DNA of 49,418 nucleotides from positions 1-49,418 of the IMG/VR virus record IMGVR_UViG_3300025128_000066; one strand, 5' to 3'. This document shows positions 28,164-34,651 of the stretch, one piece after another. This stretch comes from a virus. Numbering within the stretch: position 1 is the stretch's first letter; each line of letters starts with the position of its first letter. A model generated the notes under the pieces. That model was given only the letters and a program-made list of their open reading frames with translations, was not told the DNA's origin and made no database searches. Both the position numbers and the translations under genes were made by a program.

Positions 28164-31100
28164 CTATACTCCGTTACCTATGTCATAAAAATTTTCAGCA
28201 GTTGATTCAGCTATCACTCTACCATCCAAACGAACTTCTGTTTTACCAGTTTCAATCTGTGTCTTTATCATCTTTTGCATTAATTCATTTTGTTTCTTTA
28301 ACTCTTTTATCATGGTAGCGTTGGTTTCTTTTTGCTCATGTAATGGTATAACCATTTCTGGACCAGCTTCACCTATAACAGCGGTAGTTGGTTTAGTAAC
28401 AATGCCACCATCTGCTAATTGAGGTATAGCCATAGCTTTCATGTATTTATCACCACCGGCACCCCCATATAAAGCTTTATTAATAGCAGCAAAGCTGTTA
28501 AAGGCTTTTTGACCTTTGAGCTTTCCACTACCCGCAGCAACTAAAATGGAAGGATCAATACCGGCTTGCCATAATGGTTTTAGAACTTTACTTGATCCAA
28601 CTTTTTCTACTAACTTATTATAATCTTTTTCTTGAGGTACATTTTCTTTACCACCAACAGCAACGCTAATATTTTTTCTCATTCCGCCTGGTGAGCCATA
28701 ATCAAAAATACCACGACTTTTAACATGGTTTTCTATATTTTTAATTACTCGGTTACGCGCTTTTTTCTGACCACCAGTTATTCCAAGGGCTCTTCCTAGA
28801 GGACCGCCAACCATTTTCCCTACCATCGGACCTACCAGCGCACCTACGCCGGGAGGTATTGGAGGAATAGATAATAATGCAGTGGCTGCCATACCTACAC
28901 CTGCTTCTAAACCAGCTTGTGCGGCCAACCTCATATTACCTGTTTGCATGTATACCTGTGCGAAACTTAAGGCGGCAGCAGCTCCACTAGCTTTTGCTCC
29001 TCCTCCAAAACTTTTATTTGCATCACCCAAACCGTATGCATCTCGCGGATCTGTTTCTATTGCAGGAGTTTTAAGTTTAGGTTTACGTAATCCAAAAGTG
29101 GAGCCTGGATTACGCCGTCTAAAAGCCGCCGATGATTTGTCCCAACGCGACCGTTGAGCATAGTATGCCTCTTTCGCTGCATTGGCGGTTCCAGTTTCAA
29201 ATCCTGGCACTCCAATAGAACCTAACTCTGATGCAACACCAGCGTTTATTGGCAGACCTTTTCTTATTCTTTCAGTGGGTATAACAACTTCGCCTCTACC
29301 TTCTTCACCAACCATCATTAGTGTTGGGCTATTTACATACTTACCTTGAGCCGCAGCAGGTATGCCCATTTGCGTTTTTGCTACGTTCATTGCATCTTTA
29401 CCTAAAAGTTTGGTGGCCAACATCGTCACACCACCCGATACAGCCGACCTCTTCATACTTTCTTTAGCTGCACCCCAATCACCTGTTTTAGCATATGTTG
29501 CCATCGCACTTTGAACACCTACAGACAGAGACTGCATCGCTATGCCCATTGCAGCAGTAGCTTTGCTTTGAGAATTTATTAATTTTCCAATTGCTTTATT
29601 ACTTTTTTCAAAAAGATTATATACCGTACCACCTTTTTTCATACTTTCTGTAAGACCAGCACGTACACCTAGTTTTAAGGCATCTTTTGTTTTCATGCCA
29701 GATGACCAAGCCGTCATAGCAGTAAAAACACCTTTATACATTTCTTTAGCTGCTGGACCTTGATTCTTTAATAAAACTTTCGCAACAGTGTCAATATCTT
29801 TTTTGTTTTCATTAAAAAATTTCTTTAACCAATCTAAATCATCTTTCTTCTTTTGATTCGGATCACCCATATTATCTAGTTTGTTTTGATAATGTTCGCG
29901 CCAGTAGTTAACCATCGCCGCTTGCTGTATAGCTTGCTCTTTTTGGAATGCCGCTGCTTGAGCGCCTCTTGAGGCTTCGGAACCAAACCCCGTCATTAAG
30001 CCTTTTCTATCAGTAGTTCCAGATACGCCTCTAAAAAACCCTGGAACACCAATACTTGCTAAAGCTGACGCAGCTCTACCACTTACACCAACACCATTTC
30101 TTAATGCAGCTCTTGAAGTAACAACTTCCCCACCAGCTTCACCTACTAATGCTGTTGTACCTTTTTTATTAATAACACCACCGCGAGACAATGACAACGA
30201 ACCCAATGGGTTGGCAGCCAATTGCGCTAAAATATTTACCATACTATTAGTTAATGTATCTTCTTCGATCATTACTATATTTCTTTCAATACCCAGATCC
30301 TTCGCGGCAAGATTTTTCAATTCTTCTCCACGACCTGCAGTTTGTTGAAAATCAAATTTGAGCCACTCCTGCATTTCGCCTCCCCATCCAGTCCAAGACT
30401 CTTCATTTATTCTCTGTGTATCCAGCTTTCGGCCATGCTCTAAAAGCGCTTCTTCTTGAGCTTCTAAATTGTCAGTAACTTTATTTCTTGCCTTTATTTC
30501 ATTATCTACCGCCGTCTCAAGTCTCTTGGCGTTTTGTTCTGTTTCAGTAACATATGCTTTTACTGCTCCTTCTCTATCTGCTTTTATCTGTGACTCCAGT
30601 GCGGCTATTACTTCTTTTTGTGCCTCAATGTCACCCTCCTTCGTCAACCCTTCTAATTTTTTCTTTTGTAAATTTAATAATGTAGCACCTTCAGCTTCTA
30701 TTTTTTCAATCGCAGTTTTCATATCATTGAAAGCTTCAACATTACCTGTTGATTTGCCTGCCGTTGCAGCCTCAACATCTTTTCCAGCTTCGTTTGCTTT
30801 TTCTATAAGTTTTAATTGATCATTTAACTTCCCTTGCTCGGTCTTTTCAAAACCACCAAATATACTAAACGTATAATTTTCTTGAAACCAAGTTATAGCT
30901 TTTTCCATTCCTTCAATCAGCCAATCACCAATTTTAACACCTAATGTCTTAAAACTACCCCATACCGCACTAATAAAACCTCCAATACCTCCACCTTTAT
31001 CGGATATTTTTTGTTCTAAACCAGGAAAATCAAATATAGATTCAATTTCATTAGCCAAGATCGTTATCTGACCATGTATACTACCTTTGCCAGTTTGATC

Positions 31101-32495
31101 TATACCTAATAACTTACTGAAAGCAGTTGTAAGTCGATTAAACACGCCCATCGCAAGCTCTTGCATTCTTTGTATAACATTTTTTTGCTCATCCATCAGT
31201 GCGTTTTGGGCTTCACGCTCATCTGTTATCTTTTTATCTATAGCTAATCTTGCATCCTGTTCTTTTTGTAATTTTTTACCGTATGCAGACTCAGATCTAA
31301 GTAATTTCTGCCGGTCCTTCCATTTTTCACCAGTTAATTCTTCCCACGATTTTCTATCTTCTGCAATTACTTCTCTATTCTTTTCAATATTAAAAATTGA
31401 CCCATCTTCCATAACCTTAAATGCTAATTTTGCGGCCTCTTGATTCCTTTTATTAATTTCTTTAAGATCGCCCGTCTGGTATAACATAAACATTTGATGC
31501 GCATCACCATAAACATCTTGCAATTGGTTGCCAAATAAATGAGTAGCCTTGCCCATGGCCAATCCAGATTTTTCTAAATCTGACCATGCTGTAGCTATAC
31601 CTTCATAATCAGATAAGCTACCACCAACATTAGCAGCTTGGATAGCCATAGCTTTAAAACCTTCAACTCCGCGTGATGAGGCAACAGCAATTTTATCTGC
31701 GTTAGCCGCGATGTCTCGCATAACTAAACTCACGCTTGCTCCGGCTGGCACCGCATCTCTTATACTTTGTAAAAACTCACCACTAGCAATTTGGCTTCTT
31801 TCTAAAGTTTCTAAAAGTTGGCCAGCATTTTGAGCAGACACTCCGTATGCTTTTTGTAATCTTAAACTATCTTCAATTACTCCAGCTGTAACATATTTTA
31901 TATTTCCAAATATTTGAGCTAAATTAGCAGCCTCTTGGGCAGTTTGTTCAAAACTTACACCAAACCTACCCATAGTCATTTCTGCATCATAAGCTGCTTG
32001 TTTTACTCCTTCTAATTCAGCTCTAGTTATCCCTAAGCTTTTTACCATACCAGCCATCGCTGTATCTACTTTCAGCAAACCATCAATAAGAAACTTTACC
32101 CCCACTACTAACCCACCAATAACGCCAGCCTTACCTATAGCAGCCATACCTTTTCCTACCGTACCAAGACCACTTTTTAACCCCGACATAGTTTTGCCAA
32201 AAAGATTCATACTCTTAATGGTTTCTTTTAAACCTTTATTTAATAGTGTGGAGTTTTTAAGTCTTTGTTGCAGCTGTATGGTCATCTTTTTTTGTAGAGG
32301 AAGCGCCCTTTTTTCTTCTCTTATTTTATCTCTATTGGCTTTCGCAAGTTGCTTGGATACCGTCTGCTTTTCTTTAATCATCTGAGCTTCAAGCGTAGAA
32401 GTGCTAGTAAGTTTTATTAATAAATTATCAAAGCCTTCGGATAGGCGTTCTAATCCGCCAGCAGCACCTTCTAATTGATTTCCTAAATCCGCCAT
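28164..32495 (-). CDS. Tail tape measure protein (1443 aa)
   Basis: Sets tail length and is ejected with the genome. The N-terminus is helical and basic (MADLGNQLEGAAGGLERLSE, LAKANRDKIREEKR). A hydrophobic glycine-rich stretch at about 115-145 (GKAGVIGGLVVGVKFLIDGL) is typical of tape measures. Helical segments continue to about 750. The motif GEAGPE with its flank occurs three times: TTALVGEAGGEVVTS near 768, MMVGEEGRGEVVIPTE near 1055 and TTAVIGEAGPEMVIPLHE near 1361, each after a Gly-Gly or Lys-Tyr-Val 'lid'. This is a familiar tape measure signature. Two repeats are preceded or followed by SIGVPGF. Using about 0.15 nm per helical residue, a tail near 215 nm would be expected if fully helical (an estimate). 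Confidence 0.88.
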   Translation of the reverse strand: MADLGNQLEGAAGGLERLSEGFDNLLIKLTSTSTLEAQMIKEKQTVSKQLAKANRDKIREEKRALPLQKKMTIQLQQRLKNSTLLNKGLKETIKSMNLFGKTMSGLKSGLGTVGKGMAAIGKAGVIGGLVVGVKFLIDGLLKVDTAMAGMVKSLGITRAELEGVKQAAYDAEMTMGRFGVSFEQTAQEAANLAQIFGNIKYVTAGVIEDSLRLQKAYGVSAQNAGQLLETLERSQIASGEFLQSIRDAVPAGASVSLVMRDIAANADKIAVASSRGVEGFKAMAIQAANVGGSLSDYEGIATAWSDLEKSGLAMGKATHLFGNQLQDVYGDAHQMFMLYQTGDLKEINKRNQEAAKLAFKVMEDGSIFNIEKNREVIAEDRKSWEELTGEKWKDRQKLLRSESAYGKKLQKEQDARLAIDKKITDEREAQNALMDEQKNVIQRMQELAMGVFNRLTTAFSKLLGIDQTGKGSIHGQITILANEIESIFDFPGLEQKISDKGGGIGGFISAVWGSFKTLGVKIGDWLIEGMEKAITWFQENYTFSIFGGFEKTEQGKLNDQLKLIEKANEAGKDVEAATAGKSTGNVEAFNDMKTAIEKIEAEGATLLNLQKKKLEGLTKEGDIEAQKEVIAALESQIKADREGAVKAYVTETEQNAKRLETAVDNEIKARNKVTDNLEAQEEALLEHGRKLDTQRINEESWTGWGGEMQEWLKFDFQQTAGRGEELKNLAAKDLGIERNIVMIEEDTLTNSMVNILAQLAANPLGSLSLSRGGVINKKGTTALVGEAGGEVVTSRAALRNGVGVSGRAASALASIGVPGFFRGVSGTTDRKGLMTGFGSEASRGAQAAAFQKEQAIQQAAMVNYWREHYQNKLDNMGDPNQKKKDDLDWLKKFFNENKKDIDTVAKVLLKNQGPAAKEMYKGVFTAMTAWSSGMKTKDALKLGVRAGLTESMKKGGTVYNLFEKSNKAIGKLINSQSKATAAMGIAMQSLSVGVQSAMATYAKTGDWGAAKESMKRSAVSGGVTMLATKLLGKDAMNVAKTQMGIPAAAQGKYVNSPTLMMVGEEGRGEVVIPTERIRKGLPINAGVASELGSIGVPGFETGTANAAKEAYYAQRSRWDKSSAAFRRRNPGSTFGLRKPKLKTPAIETDPRDAYGLGDANKSFGGGAKASGAAAALSFAQVYMQTGNMRLAAQAGLEAGVGMAATALLSIPPIPPGVGALVGPMVGKMVGGPLGRALGITGGQKKARNRVIKNIENHVKSRGIFDYGSPGGMRKNISVAVGGKENVPQEKDYNKLVEKVGSSKVLKPLWQAGIDPSILVAAGSGKLKGQKAFNSFAAINKALYGGAGGDKYMKAMAIPQLADGGIVTKPTTAVIGEAGPEMVIPLHEQKETNATMIKELKKQNELMQKMIKTQIETGKTEVRLDGRVIAESTAENFYDIGNGV

Positions 32496-32499
32496 CTAT

Positions 32500-32790
32500 T
32501 TACTTCTTTCTATTTTTTTTCATTTGACGTAGAACATCGTCAAGGGTCATACCTTTTTTATTTAATTTCTTTTCTAGATCCTTTTGTTTACGCATCTTTT
32601 TTTCAATTTTTTTCAGTTCATCTTGATTACGTTTATCTTGTTTAGTTCCATCAGATTTACGATTACGAAAAAAATCAATAGCTGAATGTACTCCTAAGCC
32701 GGCTAATACGGTCTTAGCTAGATTACCATAATCAAAGCCACCAGACTTTTCAGCAAAAGGATCAACTATTCTAGCGTGTGGTGTTGCCAT
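32500..32790 (-). CDS. Small basic protein upstream of tape measure (96 aa)
   Basis: The sequence starts MATPHARIVDPFAEKSGGFD, has a short hydrophobic patch (LAKTVLAGLGVHSAIDFF) and ends in a strongly basic helical tail with alternating Lys and Glu (KKIEKKMRKQKDLEKKLNKK). GGAG lies about 8 bases before ATG. It stops 4 bases before the tape measure start and follows the 13-bp hairpin at 32823-32859. I do not recognise the family. Being locked to the tape measure gene, it may be a tape measure partner or chaperone; this is position-based only. Confidence 0.7.
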   Translation of the reverse strand: MATPHARIVDPFAEKSGGFDYGNLAKTVLAGLGVHSAIDFFRNRKSDGTKQDKRNQDELKKIEKKMRKQKDLEKKLNKKGMTLDDVLRQMKKNRKK

Positions 32791-32822
32791 TCTTTTTCTC
32801 CAGTTACGTTTTCACATAAATA

Positions 32823-32859
32823 AATATCCCCTTATAACAAAAAGTAATAAGGGGATATT
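32823..32859 (-). terminator. Strong 13-bp perfect hairpin (terminator or RNA processing element)
   Basis: AATATCCCCTTAT (32823-32835) and ATAAGGGGATATT (32847-32859) are exact reverse complements around an 11-base loop. In the transcribed (minus) direction the stem is followed by TATTTATTTATG, U-rich but not a clean U-run. It begins 3 bases after the stop of the shifted-frame ORF and lies just before the basic protein and tape measure genes, so it would dampen tape measure expression or protect the upstream mRNA end. Confidence 0.7.
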
Positions 32860-32862
32860 ATA

Positions 32863-33093
32863 TTAACGACCAATACTTCGCGCTCGTAACGATTTACCAC
32901 TAGATTGTTGCGCTGCTTGGGCCGATTGTTGACTTCTTTTGTTATCTTCTTCGTTAATTTCGTTTATTTTATTTAACCACCACTTACGCCATTTAATAGG
33001 TAAGTTATAAGCATCAGTAAAGCTCAGATGCCCGTAATAAACACAATAAAAACATTCTTCAAAGATATATTCCTTAAGACTAGGACTCAGGCC
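32863..33093 (-). CDS. Probable frameshift extension of the gp26-like tail assembly chaperone (76 codons)
   Basis: The frame directly after the gp26-like gene is open for 76 codons and ends in TAA, but contains no ATG, GTG or TTG codon. It reads SLKEYIFEECFYCVYYGHLS, then FTDAYNLPIKWRKWWLNKIN and a Gln/Ser/Ala-rich end. The 'y+.e..f...y.G.ls...ay.LPi..R+w.i..+n' pattern is what I associate with second-part products of tail assembly chaperones placed before tape measure genes. It lies in the +1 (equivalently -2) frame relative to the upstream gene, is open back to a TGA inside that gene, and so could be read by a programmed shift. A fusion made at TTT_TGG would be 372 aa. Alternatives: an unusual start codon such as CTG or ATA, or a non-coding remnant; the conserved-looking protein pattern argues against the last. 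Confidence 0.7.
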   Translation of the reverse strand, partial: GLSPSLKEYIFEECFYCVYYGHLSFTDAYNLPIKWRKWWLNKINEINEEDNKRSQQSAQAAQQSSGKSLRARSIGR

Positions 33094-33982
33094 AAAAGAA
33101 ACCGGTAGTCACCGGTATTTCCACCTCCTCCGTATGACCACACATACGACATTTGAAATCCTGCTCCATATTAACATCCGGTTCTAACTCTTCTAAAAAC
33201 GTACGAAAAGCTCGCGAATCACGAAGGTTCATCGTATCTACAAAATTATTGATAGATATTTGTTCTTCATTACCATTAACAGAAATAATTTGATGCTTAT
33301 ACTTAGTAGTTACGTTTTTCTCCAAGGGAGAATTTGTAGCTCGCTTAAGCTTATCTTGTTCATCAGTAATCTTTGCATCTTCTGCACTATTCAACAACTT
33401 AAAATGAATTTCAACTCCCGAAGGTAGTACAAAACTAAATCTATTTTCACCAGCCGATATTGGATCAACATCTAAGAACCTCATCGTTAACTGACTCAAA
33501 TCAAATTCATGTTTAATGTTTTCGCCACAACCAGGACAATCAATTTCAACAGGATATTCCGGCCCATACCCTGTAATTCTAAGAAATGTTAAAATAGCGT
33601 TCTTATCACCAGAAATTAATTCTTCTACGTTAATACTTTTGTTCATAAGAACATTTGAAAGCATTGTATCAATTGCTTTACCGCTGCGTAACAAAGCTCT
33701 TGAAGTTAAAATATCTTCATCAGCCGCGGTCAAATGTCTTACTTCAATCTCTTCTACATTATGCAACGGTGAAGATTGTGGGTAAATTCTCCCCTTAGAA
33801 GGGATCATCACAAAGTCTCTAGGCACAGAAAAACCCGCCATCTTATCATATTCAGTAGCCCTATCGGATGCAACTTTTCTTGCATACTCTTCGGGATTCT
33901 GACTGATTTCAGTCGGGTTTATCTCGGTAGAACTTTTACTCTCATCTTCAAACTCAATAGATGCAGTTTTGCTTTCACTCAT
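33080..33982 (-). CDS. gp26-like zinc-ribbon tail/baseplate assembly protein (300 aa)
   Basis: Resembles the T4 baseplate family that includes gp26, placed ahead of the tape measure. Visible features: SVPRDFVMIPSKGRIYP, VRHLTAADEDILTSRALLRS, NAILTFLRITGYGPEYPV, then CPGC near 148 and CRMC near 278, two Cys pairs that could bind one zinc. The end is VTTGFFWPES. The sequence between 33109 and 33080 is a window in which a +1 shift leads into the start-less ORF downstream. SD AAGGAG is about 9 bases before ATG. By place (tube gene, this gene, tape measure) it occupies the slot of the tail assembly chaperone G/GT pair of lambda-like phages. T4 gp26 is shorter (208 aa). Confidence 0.78.
   Translation of the reverse strand: MSESKTASIEFEDESKSSTEINPTEISQNPEEYARKVASDRATEYDKMAGFSVPRDFVMIPSKGRIYPQSSPLHNVEEIEVRHLTAADEDILTSRALLRSGKAIDTMLSNVLMNKSINVEELISGDKNAILTFLRITGYGPEYPVEIDCPGCGENIKHEFDLSQLTMRFLDVDPISAGENRFSFVLPSGVEIHFKLLNSAEDAKITDEQDKLKRATNSPLEKNVTTKYKHQIISVNGNEEQISINNFVDTMNLRDSRAFRTFLEELEPDVNMEQDFKCRMCGHTEEVEIPVTTGFFWPES
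33092..33097 (-). other. Candidate +1 frameshift site TTT_TGG
   Basis: On the minus strand the codons ACC GGT TTC TTT TGG CCT GAG TCC TAG end the gp26-like gene. A tRNA-Phe on TTT can slide one base forward onto TTT again with full pairing, after which GGC is read and the 76-codon ORF follows. The permitted window is limited by a TGA in the shifted frame (overlapping GTG ACT) and the TAG at 33080-33082. A shift at TCC_TAG, driven by slow stop decoding, is a second option. Confidence 0.4.
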
Positions 33983-34061
33983 ATTTTAAAACTCCTTCTT
34001 GCAATTAACATTTACAAGAAATTTTAATAAACAAATTCTATTAATTAAACTACAACTACTA

Positions 34062-34556
34062 TTAGTATCTCAAAATACATTCGTCAGGACGAACCGTAAG
34101 ACTAATTTCAACAGGCTCACCACTAGTATAATCCAAACCACCGAAATCTGCATCGGTAATCCATGCGCCCTTAATATCCCACTGTTCAACTGTAACGCCA
34201 ACAGGGTCCATTAAGTTAAGAGAGAAATCTTTCTTATAAAAAGCCGCATAACCATCACGACCAGAAATTGTTTCGTGAGCTAACCTCGCCCATTCCATAA
34301 CTTTCTGAGAAGCAGATGGTGCAATTGGATCGTGAAGAGTCAAAGCAATAGTGCCCCATTCAAACTTACCAGCCAAATATCTTTTGCTATTAATGTAATC
34401 AATAACAACAGATTCTTGAGTGAAAGTCGGACGAGCAAAAGTTTTCGCAACAAACTGAGGAAGTACATCGTCAGCAAATTGGAAAAACCATCTATTACTT
34501 CTTTTCGGTTCAAATGTATCCGCGAGCATCTGATTTACGGATCTAACATCAGCCAT
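34062..34556 (-). CDS. Tail tube protein, gp19-like (164 aa)
   Basis: Forms the inner tube. The 164-aa length is almost that of T4 gp19 (163 aa). Pattern: MADVRSVNQMLADTFEPKRS, NRWFFQFADDVLPQFVAKTF, ARPTFTQESVVIDYINSKRY, then GTIALTLHDPIAPSASQKVM and WDIKGAWITDADFGGLDYTS. This is the 'npYl.kt..rP......i.....yl.g...W....vtlrDpi......ia' tube signature followed by 'L.ga...s.d.g.ldYss.e.v.i'. I chose the ATG at 34556 because it has a strong ribosome site (GGAGAT, 6 bases away); an in-frame ATG 27 codons earlier lacks one and adds an unrelated segment. It lies directly after the sheath gene, as in T4. Confidence 0.9.
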   Translation of the reverse strand: MADVRSVNQMLADTFEPKRSNRWFFQFADDVLPQFVAKTFARPTFTQESVVIDYINSKRYLAGKFEWGTIALTLHDPIAPSASQKVMEWARLAHETISGRDGYAAFYKKDFSLNLMDPVGVTVEQWDIKGAWITDADFGGLDYTSGEPVEISLTVRPDECILRY

Positions 34557-34606
34557 TCTATATCTCCAAAATATATAAAAATATTTTATGTTCTGAAATA
34601 AATATA

Positions 34607-34639
34607 GGTGTGAGGGAAGTTTTGTTTTCCCCCACACAC
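34607..34639 (-). terminator. Terminator-like hairpin after the sheath gene
   Basis: On the minus strand GTGTG and GGGAA pair with TTCCC and CACAC around a loop AACAAAAC, with a small internal mismatch. The stem is followed by CTATATTTATTT. It lies between the sheath stop and tube start, where T4-like phages often separate expression of these two abundant proteins. Confidence 0.5.
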
Positions 34640-34651
34640 TATTATTATTTA

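Noticed and set aside
33983-34061. Weak TTCTTG/CAAGAA stem before the gp26-like gene
   Set aside because: Only 6 bp with a 13-base loop and no U-run; not enough for a terminator call.
34557-34637. A longer tube protein starting at 34637
   Set aside because: The 27 extra residues are unlike any tube protein and have no ribosome site, and would be read through a terminator-like stem; the start at 34556 gives the usual length.
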